Below are positions 36,964 through 45,637 of a stretch of 64,000 nt of DNA, piece after piece; positions within the stretch are counted from its first letter, which is position 1, and each line of letters begins with the position of its first letter. The DNA is from M3007 sp044350425 (lineage in GTDB: Bacteria > Bacteroidota > Bacteroidia > Chitinophagales > Saprospiraceae). The stretch spans positions 1 to 64,000 of the forward strand of contig JBILHS010000004.1 in the NCBI GenBank assembly GCA_044350425.1, read 5' to 3'. Under the pieces are notes generated by a model. That model did not search any database. It saw only the letters and a program-made list of their open reading frames with translations, and was not told the DNA's origin. The translations under genes and the position numbers were made by a program.

Positions 36964-36967
36964 CCCC

Positions 36968-38650
36968 ATGAAACAACTCATCGAATGCGTCCCCAACTTC
37001 TCTGAGGGCCGCGACCCTGCCATACTCAAACAGATTACAGACGTCATTGAATCCGTATCCGGTGTTAAACTACTGGATGTGGATCCCGGAGCGGCGACGA
37101 ACCGAACGGTCGTAACCTTCGTGGGTGAACCTGCTGCGGTGATCGAAGCTGCTTTTCAGGCTATCCGGAAAGCCTGTGAAGTCATTGACATGAGCAAGCA
37201 CAGCGGCGAACACCCACGCATGGGTGCAACCGATGTTTGTCCGCTGATCCCGATCGCAAATATTTCGATGGAAGAGACGGCCGACTGGGCGCGTCGTCTG
37301 GCTGAGCGGGTTGGTCGTGAGCTGGAACTGCCCATTTATTTATACGAAGCCGCAGCAAGCAGTCCGGAGCGCCAGAATCTTGCCGTGATCCGGGCAGGTG
37401 AGTACGAGGGACTGCCAGAAAAACTGGCCAACCCAGCCTGGAAACCAGACTTTGGTCCGGCCAGATTTAACCCAAAAAGCGGTGCAACAGTTATCGGCGC
37501 CCGCGATTTTTTGATCGCCTATAATGTCAATCTAAACTCCACCTCTGTGCGCCGGGCCAACGCTGTGGCCTTCGATGTGCGTGAAAACGGTCGGGGGCTC
37601 AACGACGCCCAAGGCAAACCCATGAAAGACGCCTCCGGTGAACCGATGCGCCAACCTGGCCTCCTGAAAGGTGTAAAAGCCATTGGCTGGTACATCGATG
37701 AATACGGCATTGCTCAGATCTCGATGAACATCACAGATATACGTGCCACCCCGCTGCACCTGGCTTTTGAAGCCTGCTGTCAAAGTGCTGACCGACGCGG
37801 CATGCGTGTTACAGGCTCAGAGCTGGTCGGTCTGGTGCCGCTCGACGTAATGTTGGAGGCCGGGAAGTATTTTTTGAAAAAGCAGCAACGCAGTATAGGC
37901 GTGAGTGAAGCAGAATTGCTTAAGATCGCTGTTAAATCCATGGGATTAGACGAGCTCGCTCCCTTCGATCTGCAGCAAAAGATCATTGAGTACAACCTTG
38001 TAAAAGGCAATGCAGACCAGGCAAAAAAGCTGGTCAACATGAACCTGGTCGCTTTTGCAGACGAAACCGCCAGTGAGAGCCCGGCTCCGGGCGGAGGCTC
38101 AATCAGTGCCTATGTGGGAGCACTGGGCGCCTCGCTCGCTACCATGGTGGCCAATCTAAGCAGTCACAAACGTGGCTGGGACGAACGCTGGGAGGAGTTT
38201 TCTGACGCTGCCGTGCGAGGTCAAAAAATTAAAGATGCCTTGCTTCGAACCGTGGACGAAGATACCGACGCCTTTAAAATGATCATGGAAGCCTTTGGTT
38301 TGCCCAAAAACACACCGGAAGAAAAAGCTGCGAGGAAAGCAGCGATCCAGGCTGGCACGCGAAAGGCCATTGAGATTCCCTTTAAAGTGATGCAACTTTC
38401 GTTTGAATCCTTCCCACTCATCAGGCAAATGGTCGAAACAGGCAATCCAAACTCGGTGACGGACGCCGGAGTGGGTGCCTTGTGCGCACGCGCAGCGGTG
38501 CGCGGGGCTTTTATGAACATTCAGGTCAATACTTCGGGTCTGGACGATAAGGAGTTTGCCACACAGATATTGGCTGAGGGGCAAAAAATGGTCGCAGAGG
38601 CAGATATAATGGAGCTTGAGATTTTGGAAATTGTGGCTGGCAAGCTCTAG
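36968..38650 (+). CDS. ftcD: Bifunctional glutamate formimidoyltransferase / formimidotetrahydrofolate cyclodeaminase
   Basis: The 560-residue product (start ATG 36968, MKQLIECVPNFSEGRDP) joins two steps of histidine breakdown: it moves the formimino group from formiminoglutamate to tetrahydrofolate and then removes ammonia to give 5,10-methenyl-THF. Residues 1-300 are the formiminotransferase (MKQLIECVPNFSEGR; HSGEHPRMGATDVCPL with the active-site His). Residues ~355-560 are the cyclodeaminase (ESPAPGGGSISAYVGALGA and FPLIRQMVETGNPNSVTDAGVGAL). An upstream in-frame ATG at 36842 would add 42 residues of unrelated sequence, so I reject it. No other histidine-degradation genes are beside it. 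Confidence 0.96.
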   Translation: MKQLIECVPNFSEGRDPAILKQITDVIESVSGVKLLDVDPGAATNRTVVTFVGEPAAVIEAAFQAIRKACEVIDMSKHSGEHPRMGATDVCPLIPIANISMEETADWARRLAERVGRELELPIYLYEAAASSPERQNLAVIRAGEYEGLPEKLANPAWKPDFGPARFNPKSGATVIGARDFLIAYNVNLNSTSVRRANAVAFDVRENGRGLNDAQGKPMKDASGEPMRQPGLLKGVKAIGWYIDEYGIAQISMNITDIRATPLHLAFEACCQSADRRGMRVTGSELVGLVPLDVMLEAGKYFLKKQQRSIGVSEAELLKIAVKSMGLDELAPFDLQQKIIEYNLVKGNADQAKKLVNMNLVAFADETASESPAPGGGSISAYVGALGASLATMVANLSSHKRGWDERWEEFSDAAVRGQKIKDALLRTVDEDTDAFKMIMEAFGLPKNTPEEKAARKAAIQAGTRKAIEIPFKVMQLSFESFPLIRQMVETGNPNSVTDAGVGALCARAAVRGAFMNIQVNTSGLDDKEFATQILAEGQKMVAEADIMELEILEIVAGKL

Positions 38651-38741
38651 GGGAGCGACTCCTTAAAGTTTACGATGCCCTTAACATCCCTTCACCAATC
38701 CCTAACAGCGCCGCTCCGTTTATACCCCAAAATAATACAAC

Positions 38742-39506
38742 ATGAAAGTCCAAACCATCCTGCTTACCCTCGCGCTTTTCGCTGTTTCTGCCACCCAGAT
38801 CTCTGCCCAAAACAACCGAAATCGTTGGGAAGAGGACGAATCTGAACAAAAATGGAGTGTCGGGCTTGCGCCCCTCAGTCTGCTACTGCCCAGTGGCACG
38901 GTCAATGTCCGTGGCGAATGGTCCTATGCCTCCAATAAATCTCTGGTGCTGCTCCTGGGCATCCCGCGTCCGACCAAAATGCCCAACCTTCTGGAAAATA
39001 ATTTTGACCTGACCGATGAAGGCACGACAGTCAAAAACAAGTACACCTCCTTCGGGTTGGTCGTTGAAAACCGTTTTTACCTCGGAACCAAGGCGCCACG
39101 TGGTTTTTATCTGGCTCCTTATGCCCGATACAATCACTTTTTTCTGGCCCGAACCACTGAGAACCTTGAAAGTCAATATGCAACTACCTTCAAAGGAGCC
39201 ATCAACGGCATTGGCGTGGGCGGCGCAATGGGCGTACAGTTTCGACTGGGTGATCACTTTACCATGGATGCTACCTTGGTCGGCCTGGATATTAAATGGT
39301 TGCGCGGCACCCTCACTTATGCTTCCAACGACCCCAACAATGATGTAGCAGCGTTCCGCGATGAGGTACAAAAGGCCGTGGAAGACATCCCGATTATTGG
39401 CTCCCGACTTTCTGCGGCCATTGATGGCGACCTTATTAAAGTAAATACCCCTGGTGCAGTATTGCCCGGTTACCGGTTTAATTTGTCTGTAAACTATGTA
39501 TTTTAA
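38742..39506 (+). CDS. Outer-membrane protein, DUF3575-like beta-barrel
   Basis: The 254-residue product starts with a signal peptide (MKVQTILLTLALFAVSATQISAQ). The rest has the pattern VGLAPLSLLLPSGTVNVRGEW, an inward strand, and ENRFYLGTKAPRGFYLAPYARYN, typical of the DUF3575-like barrels of Bacteroidota; it ends in an aromatic VNYVF. It is a monocistron between ftcD and lepA, 92 bases after the former. No ligand can be assigned. Confidence 0.7.
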   Translation: MKVQTILLTLALFAVSATQISAQNNRNRWEEDESEQKWSVGLAPLSLLLPSGTVNVRGEWSYASNKSLVLLLGIPRPTKMPNLLENNFDLTDEGTTVKNKYTSFGLVVENRFYLGTKAPRGFYLAPYARYNHFFLARTTENLESQYATTFKGAINGIGVGGAMGVQFRLGDHFTMDATLVGLDIKWLRGTLTYASNDPNNDVAAFRDEVQKAVEDIPIIGSRLSAAIDGDLIKVNTPGAVLPGYRFNLSVNYVF

Positions 39507-39511
39507 GGTTA

Positions 39512-39540
39512 GTTGAAAACGGTAATTTGAAGTACCTTTG
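39512..39540 (+). promoter_or_regulatory. Bacteroidota-type promoter for lepA
   Basis: TTG (39513-39515), 17 bases, TACCTTTG (39533-39540), the same spacing as seen before secDF. It lies ~105 bases upstream of the lepA ATG. Confidence 0.7.
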
Positions 39541-39644
39541 CGCCCGTTTTGATGCAGTGATGAACCAATGCGTCGATAAAGTTATTTTATACGCTACGGC
39601 TGGAAACACCTCATTGCTTCATCTAATTTCGACTTCGCTACTTC

Positions 39645-41441
39645 ATGAAAAATATCCGCAACTTCTGCATCATTGCCCACATTGACCACGGCAAAAGCAC
39701 GCTCGCTGACCGTCTGTTGGAGTATACCCATACCATCAGCAAACGCGATATGCAAGACCAGGCGCTTGACAATATGGACCTCGAACGCGAGCGCGGAATT
39801 ACCATCAAAAGCCACGCTATCCAGATGAAGTACATCCATCCGGCAGATGGTGTAGAATATATTTTCAACCTGATCGACACCCCCGGACACGTAGACTTTT
39901 CCTACGAAGTAAGCCGGTCGATCGCTGCTTGCGAAGGCGCGCTTTTGTTGGTTGATGCTTCCCAGGGTATCCAGGCGCAAACAATCAGTAATCTTTACCT
40001 GGCAGTGGATCACAATCTGGAGATCATTCCGATTGTGAACAAGGTGGATATGGAAAGCGCCAATGTCGAGGAAGTTCAGGATCAGATCATGGATTTGATT
40101 GGTTGCAAGCGTGAAGACATTATTTCCGCTTCAGGCCGAACTGGTATTGGCATTGCCGAAATTCTGGCTGCCGTAGTGGACCGGGTACCTGTCCCCAGCG
40201 GGGATCCCGATGCGCCACTTCAGACCATGATCTTTGACTCGGTGTTCAACTCTTACCGCGGCATCATTGCTTATGTACGGGTTATGAATGGCTCCATGAA
40301 AAAGGGAGATAAGATCAAGTTTTTCAATACCGGAAAAGAAGTCGTAGCGGAAGAAGTGGGTGTGCTGCGCATGGGCCAGTTTGAAGCTACCGAAATTAGC
40401 ACCGGGGACGTAGGTTATGTCATAACCGGCATTAAAGTAAGTAAAGAGATCAAAGTGGGTGATACCATTACCCACGTGGCGAGACCATGCCTGGAGGGCG
40501 TAAAAGGCTTTGAAGAGGTAAAACCGATGGTATTTGCGGGGGTATATCCGCTGGATAATGATGATTTTGAGGACTTGCGCGACGCACTGGAAAAACTTCA
40601 GCTAAATGACGCTTCCCTGGTCTGGGAGCCTGAAACTTCTACAGCGCTTGGTTTTGGTTTCCGTTGTGGATTCCTGGGTATGCTGCACATGGAAATTGTG
40701 CAGGAGCGACTTTATCGCGAGTTCGACCAGGATATCATCACCACAGTACCCAACGTGCCCTACAAGGCCACGGATATGAAGGGCAACCAATTCACGGTAC
40801 ACCAGCCCACAGAATTACCGGAGCCCAACCACCTGCAAAGTGTGCAGGAACCTTACATCTATGCCCAGGTAATTACCAAGCCTGAATACATCGGCAATAT
40901 CATGACACTATGCCTCGAGAAACGCGGCATCCTGATCAAACAGCATTACCTCACACCCACACGCCTGGAAATTATTTTCCACCTGCCGCTGGCTGAGATC
41001 GTATTTGATTTCTATGATAAGTTGAAATCCATCACGCGCGGTTATGCCTCCTTTGATTACCACATTATCGACTATCGCGATACGGATCTTGTAAAACTGG
41101 ACATCCGACTCAACAACGAACCGGTGGATGCGCTTTCAGCCCTTTTTCACCGCTCCAAAGCAGAGTACATGGGCCGAAAAATGTGCTCGAAACTCAAAGA
41201 GCTCCTGCCCCGCAAACAATTCCAGATCGCTATCCAGGCAGCTATCGGTCAGAAAGTGATCGCCCGTGAAACCATCTCGGCGCTCCGCAAAGACGTGACA
41301 GCCAAATGTTATGGGGGTGATATTTCGCGTAAACGGAAACTGCTGGAAAAGCAAAAAGAAGGCAAAAAACGTATGAAACAGTTTGGAGATGTAGAGGTGC
41401 CTCAAGAGGCGTTTTTGAAGGTTTTGAAATTGAATGATTGA
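39645..41441 (+). CDS. lepA: Elongation factor 4 (LepA)
   Basis: The 598-residue ribosome-associated GTPase back-translocates stalled ribosomes. G1 is AHIDHGKST (residues ~10-18), G3 DTPGHVDFSYEVSR, G4 NKVD. The LepA C-terminal domain is recognised by PTRLEIIFHLPLAEIVFDFYDKLKS and by GGDISRKRKLLEKQKEGKKRMKQ. Length matches the family. It is followed by a perfect 34-bp palindrome and a terminator. Confidence 0.98.
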   Translation: MKNIRNFCIIAHIDHGKSTLADRLLEYTHTISKRDMQDQALDNMDLERERGITIKSHAIQMKYIHPADGVEYIFNLIDTPGHVDFSYEVSRSIAACEGALLLVDASQGIQAQTISNLYLAVDHNLEIIPIVNKVDMESANVEEVQDQIMDLIGCKREDIISASGRTGIGIAEILAAVVDRVPVPSGDPDAPLQTMIFDSVFNSYRGIIAYVRVMNGSMKKGDKIKFFNTGKEVVAEEVGVLRMGQFEATEISTGDVGYVITGIKVSKEIKVGDTITHVARPCLEGVKGFEEVKPMVFAGVYPLDNDDFEDLRDALEKLQLNDASLVWEPETSTALGFGFRCGFLGMLHMEIVQERLYREFDQDIITTVPNVPYKATDMKGNQFTVHQPTELPEPNHLQSVQEPYIYAQVITKPEYIGNIMTLCLEKRGILIKQHYLTPTRLEIIFHLPLAEIVFDFYDKLKSITRGYASFDYHIIDYRDTDLVKLDIRLNNEPVDALSALFHRSKAEYMGRKMCSKLKELLPRKQFQIAIQAAIGQKVIARETISALRKDVTAKCYGGDISRKRKLLEKQKEGKKRMKQFGDVEVPQEAFLKVLKLND

Positions 41442-41453
41442 TCATTATGGAAC

Positions 41454-41487
41454 ACGTTTACTAAACTTTTAAAAGTTTAGTAAACGT
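41454..41487. repeat. Perfect 34-bp palindrome after lepA
   Basis: ACGTTTACTAAACTTTT followed by AAAAGTTTAGTAAACGT is a perfect inverted repeat with 17-bp arms and no loop. There is no T-tract after it, so it is less like a terminator and more like an operator or a cruciform-forming element. A separate true terminator follows. Confidence 0.85.
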
Positions 41488-41525
41488 AACCTTTAGGCGT
41501 ATTTCTGAATCAGATAAAAATCCTC

Positions 41526-41564
41526 ACAGGCGACTTTGCATCAGGCAGGGTCGCCTGTTTTTTA
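41526..41564 (+). terminator. Rho-independent terminator following lepA
   Basis: ACAGGCGAC pairs with GTCGCCTGT across a TTTGCATCAGGCAGG loop and is followed by TTTTTT. Confidence 0.9.
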
Positions 41565-41591
41565 TGGGTAGTTCACAAAGACCCCTCCAAA

Positions 41592-42840
41592 ATGCATGAA
41601 AGAAGTATTTCTATCGCCTATATCCTCAAAGAAAGCGATGTTTGCAAACTAAAATACTCCGGTATGACGTCCCCCGCCGACCTTACCGAACTGCGACGCA
41701 CCCTGCGCGAGATACTACCAGACCCGGATAAAGGGGTTTTCGCTGTGCTGACAGCTTTGAAAAACACCCTTCCTGAGCAGACGGAAAAGTATAACGCCGT
41801 TTTCAATTAGAGACGCGCCTCAATGCAGTCAATAAGGACCGCATCCGTGGCCTGCTTTCTCAGGAGGATATGGATCGGGCCTACAATCAGATCACTGCGG
41901 ATGTACTGGATCTGATCGATGGCCTTCAATTGGCCGATTTTGACGCCAAAACTGCCGAAAGCAGTGTAGAGGACAAGGCAGGCAGTATTTTTTACCGGAT
42001 TTTTTGGGACAAAACCATCCAGACGCATACCAGAAACAGCTTTGAAACCTATCTTTTAGCCTATCCGGATGGTCTATTTATAGAAGAAGCAAGGTTTAAG
42101 ATTGACAGTCTAAAAAACCTGAACAACCAGCCCAAAGAAGCGGAGGGGCTGGAGCCGAAATCCATTTATGAAGAAAAAGACTCCCTTGAAATTCCGGAAA
42201 TAACACCTCCCGCCTCCATCCCTAAGCTGTCAAAAAAGACGAAGCCAATTCCACCAAAGCCAAAGCCGGCACCCGGCACACCCAGTCCAAACCCTGCCCT
42301 ACCCGTCCGTAATCCCCCCCCCCGGTTACCCCGGATCCTCAGGCAGGCAAACCGTATAAAAAACGCAAATCAGGATTTGAAATGGTACTGGTTCCCGGCG
42401 GAAGCCTAAGCCTTGCCAAGGATGATTGCCCCGGTGGAACCAGTGTAAAACTCCAGCCATTCAAGATCGGTCGATACGAGATCACACAATCAGACTGGTG
42501 GAATGTTATGGGACGCGACCCTTCTTTCCATGCGCAATGCCCGGATTGTCCGGTAGAAAGAGTATCCTGGAACGATGTCCAGGTATTCCTACAGAAGGCT
42601 TCACAAAAAAACGGCAAACGCTATCGGCTTGCTTTCGAAGCCGAATGGGAATGGGCGGCCATGGGCGCAACGCTGAGCAAATGCTACAAATATGCGGGGG
42701 GGAATGACCCCAACCCAATAGCATGGTTCAATATCGTACAAGAGAAGGCCCATGAAGTTGGCACCAAACGCCCGAACGAACTTGGCAGATTTAAGCGGCA
42801 ATGTATGGGAATGGTGTCAGGGGCAATACCCGCCTTTATA
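41592..42840 (+). pseudogene. Broken EAD-type gene with formylglycine-generating-enzyme (FGE)-like domain
   Basis: The region reads as one protein after repair of three breaks. The N-terminal part (PDKGVFAVLTALKN... LETRLNAVNKDRIRGLLSQEDM... ITADVLDLIDGL) is an EAD-like helical domain like those of the two effectors at 28488 and 29611. After a proline-rich linker comes an FGE/SUMF-like domain: FEMVLVPGG, KPFKIGRYEITQSDWWNVMG-like, CPVERVSWNDVQVFLQ and LAFEAEWEWAAMG. Breaks: a shift at ~41805 (TTCAATTAG), one at the C10 tract 42314-42323, and one at ~42793 just before DLSGNVWEWCQGQYPPL. The gene then stops; the C-terminal core of FGE is missing. Confidence 0.75.
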
Positions 42841-43002
42841 GTAGTCAAATGGAGCCATCTCGAAAGCATTTAATGGGGCATAATCAAGGTTTGCTAAGCC
42901 AGCTCCGGCTTTGATACCCAAACGGAAACTCTGGGCTGTAGAGACCGTCGTGATGGCAACCCAAAGGGCGATAACTAGTATGGGAGAAAGCGCTTTTTTC
43001 AT
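42817..43002 (-). pseudogene. Truncated outer-membrane protein gene (signal peptide and first strands only)
   Basis: A 61-codon minus-strand frame begins with a good signal peptide (MKKALSPILVIALWVAITTVSTAQ) and SFRLGIKAGAGLANLDY, the first barrel strand. It then stops at 42817-42819 with FDYYKGGYCP, inside the end of the FGE-like fragment. The usual 180-200-residue barrel is not present. The junction lies where the FGE-like gene also stops, which points to a deletion that fused the two gene remnants. Confidence 0.65.
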
Positions 43003-43111
43003 AGGGGGTAACGATCGGTGCAGATAGAAGCCTGAAAGTAACGATGAAAGAACCAGTTCATTCCTAAAATAGTGCTATTTTGCAGGGCAATATGACACCT
43101 CCCTGCCTTTT

Positions 43112-43957
43112 ATGAAACAAATCTCCTTTTTTTTACTACTCCTTTCCGGTATTCCATGCCCGGCGCTGTATTGCCAGACCACTTGCGATACCCTGCTCTG
43201 CAAAGATGGTCGTCGAATCCGTGCACAGATCCTGGGCTCTGAATCTGGTGGCATTGTGTACACCCCATGCGGTGACAACACAGGCAGACAGTTTTTCATC
43301 GAAAAAGAGAAGGTTCAAACCATTCATTTCCAAAATAAGCCTGAAAAGGTCACTAAAGCCCCCGAAACAGGTAAGAATACCTTGTTAAATCGCTCCAAAC
43401 CTAAAAATTATACGGATAAAACGACGGTGGTCATTTGGGTCGGAGTTTCATTTACGGATGCCTTACACTATGATACAGAGGGAGAGACTGTTTCCGCATT
43501 TCAATTTGGAAGCCAGGTAAACCTAAAAAATAGTCCTTTTCAATTGGGTATTATGTACCGACCCTTTTCCTATTATTCAGGGTATTTCGACGCTTTTGAT
43601 AAACAGGGAATCAGTGGGGAGCTTACCTTTTTCCTAAAAAAACAGACCATTGGCCGCTTGTCTGGCAAGACCCAAAAAGGTTATTGGGGCTGTGATTTTC
43701 AGACCGGTCGACGTGCTTATTCCTATGAGGATACTTACAATGGTTCCACTACCCGGAACTTTGTAAAAACCAATTGGTATGCCTTGATGCCCCGCGTTGG
43801 ATTTCAATTAGGTTGGGATATTTTCTGCCTGGACATTGCTTTGCCTATTGGTTTTAAATCCACTAAAAACAGCTTTTCTAACGGCATTAATGATTCCAAA
43901 TACAGAGATACCTTGATTTCTGTCCAGCCCGCTTTGTCATTTGGGATTCGAATCTGA
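43112..43957 (+). CDS. Secreted protein of unknown function with conserved N-terminal domain
   Basis: The 281-residue product has a signal peptide (MKQISFFLLLLSGIPCPALYCQ) and then TCDTLLCKDGRRIRAQILGSE, VYTPCGDNTGRQFFIEKEKVQTIHF: a small beta domain I have seen in several secreted proteins of this phylum (D-x-I/L-x-x-KDG... K-x-x-V-x-x-I). From residue ~105 the protein shows strand-like TTVVIWVGVSFTDALHY and a C-terminal barrel-like end (VQPALSFGIRI). It has no named domain and its role is unknown. It is likely a separate unit between broken genes and the biosynthetic-looking run. Confidence 0.65.
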   Translation: MKQISFFLLLLSGIPCPALYCQTTCDTLLCKDGRRIRAQILGSESGGIVYTPCGDNTGRQFFIEKEKVQTIHFQNKPEKVTKAPETGKNTLLNRSKPKNYTDKTTVVIWVGVSFTDALHYDTEGETVSAFQFGSQVNLKNSPFQLGIMYRPFSYYSGYFDAFDKQGISGELTFFLKKQTIGRLSGKTQKGYWGCDFQTGRRAYSYEDTYNGSTTRNFVKTNWYALMPRVGFQLGWDIFCLDIALPIGFKSTKNSFSNGINDSKYRDTLISVQPALSFGIRI

Positions 43958-44007
43958 AATTTCGGTTCCATTCTGGCTCCTATTTCACCACTTTATAAAA
44001 CCAGCTT

Positions 44008-45624
44008 ATGTATCCAATTCGACTTTTTCAAGGCCCCATTGCATTTGCCCTTGCTTTTTTAATAGCGCTGAGTTCGATGAGCTGCTACAGCCGGGTGCGG
44101 ATGAGTACTTCCCGTCTTCCGAAGATCCAGGATCTCAAAGGGCTAAAGTTTGTGCTGATCGATGCCTCCTCGCCCATCACGCATATGTGGAATTTGACCA
44201 ATCCAAAATTTGAAAAGGATTCACTTTCTGCCAACCTAAACCGGGCATCTGAAGCTTTCGGAATTGAGCTCGCCAGTATACGTTCTAATTCAGATCAGGG
44301 AAAAAACCAGGACCTGGTTTTGATCTATCTCAAAGCTGAAAAAGCTAAATCCCTTGCGGATACGGTCTCCACACAAATTTCGTATAAAGACATCACTAAA
44401 ATTGAGGTTTTTGAACCAGATGCTGCAGAGGTCATTGGTTGTATTCTGATCGGACTGGGTAGCCTCGCTGCGATTGCGCTGATTGCCTTAATCATTGCCT
44501 GCAACTGTCCCCATGTCTACTCAGAAGCCCCGGATGGTTCACGGGAGCTGGAAGGTTCGCTTTACGGCGGCGCCATCTATCCGGTGCTGGAACGCAGCGA
44601 TTATCTGCCTCTGGATCACCTTCAAGCTGTTGACAATCAATATAAGATCTGGTTGGTAAATCAGGAATCTCAACGCCAGCATACCAACCTGGCAGCACTG
44701 GAGGTCATCGATCACGCGCCCGGGATACAGCCGTTGTTTGATAAATATGGCATCCTGCACACCCTCAGCTTCCCACAAGTGCCTTTTGAAGCGATCGACC
44801 ATGCTGGCAAAAATGTGTTGCACGAGATCACAGCCAAAGACCAAAAAGCTTTCCAAGGAGACCTTGATTACCCGGATGTAGAGGGCATTGAAAAGCTGAG
44901 CCTCCGTTTTTCAAAACCGGTCGGAGCCAAACAGGCCAAACTGGTCATCCGGGCCAAAACGGACCCCTGGGTAGACTATGTTTATCATGAGTTCCAAAAC
45001 GCACTGGGCCAATATGCTGATGCGGTCCATCGGAAATACAGCCAAAAATCAGCAGCTCAAAACCAGGCCTGGATGGAGGATCAAAAGCTTCCAATCGCCG
45101 TCTGGATGGAAACATCACCCGGTCAATGGCGCGAAACGGAACATTTCAGCCTGGCAGGTGCTTCAGCTTTCCGGGACGATGTTTTGCCCATTGACCTGTC
45201 CAGGATCCAGGGTGATGCGGTGCATATTCGATTGGAATTTGGCTTCCACTTCTGGGAAATTGACCGCGTTGCAATGGATTTCACGGAAGATCAAGCGGTG
45301 CAACAAACCACCTTACGCCCCCTCTTGGCCCAAAATGAACTGGGGCAGGACGTCACCACTCGTCTGACCGACGACGATGACCAATATTACGACCAGCCCA
45401 ATATAGGGGATGAGGCCCGACTCCACTTTGAAGTCCCAGCCCTTGCACCTGGTCAGGAAAGAAGTCTGGTGCTTCATGCCAAAGGTCATTACGAGGTGCT
45501 GCACCAAAATGCACCAGGTCGCCCTGGTCTTTCCAGGTTAAATGCCTGGAAAAAAGAAAATGCATTGCCAAAGCTTTCGGTGGCACGCTGGCAAAGCGCA
45601 AAAAGCCTTTCTGTTTCCCATTAA
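44008..45624 (+). CDS. Lipoprotein-like protein of unknown function with one inner membrane segment
   Basis: The 538-residue product has a hydrophobic leader ending in a lipobox-like Cys (IALSSMSCYS). At residues ~143-167 there is a second strong membrane segment (IGCILIGLGSLAAIALIALIIAC) and, after it, a long exterior-type region with conserved-looking motifs SEAPDGSRELEGSLYGGAIYP and LRFSKPVGAKQAKLVIRAKT. The last part (LTDDDDQYYDQPNIGDEARLHFEVP, APGQERSLVLHAKGHYE) reads like a beta-rich domain. No family was recognised. It stops 13 bases before the likely GTG start of the radical SAM gene, suggesting cotranscription. Confidence 0.65.
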   Translation: MYPIRLFQGPIAFALAFLIALSSMSCYSRVRMSTSRLPKIQDLKGLKFVLIDASSPITHMWNLTNPKFEKDSLSANLNRASEAFGIELASIRSNSDQGKNQDLVLIYLKAEKAKSLADTVSTQISYKDITKIEVFEPDAAEVIGCILIGLGSLAAIALIALIIACNCPHVYSEAPDGSRELEGSLYGGAIYPVLERSDYLPLDHLQAVDNQYKIWLVNQESQRQHTNLAALEVIDHAPGIQPLFDKYGILHTLSFPQVPFEAIDHAGKNVLHEITAKDQKAFQGDLDYPDVEGIEKLSLRFSKPVGAKQAKLVIRAKTDPWVDYVYHEFQNALGQYADAVHRKYSQKSAAQNQAWMEDQKLPIAVWMETSPGQWRETEHFSLAGASAFRDDVLPIDLSRIQGDAVHIRLEFGFHFWEIDRVAMDFTEDQAVQQTTLRPLLAQNELGQDVTTRLTDDDDQYYDQPNIGDEARLHFEVPALAPGQERSLVLHAKGHYEVLHQNAPGRPGLSRLNAWKKENALPKLSVARWQSAKSLSVSH

Positions 45625-45637
45625 CCTACCTGAAATC

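Noticed and set aside
36842..36967. Longer ftcD start at 36842
   Set aside because: The 42 extra residues overlap an inverted repeat and do not resemble the family's start.
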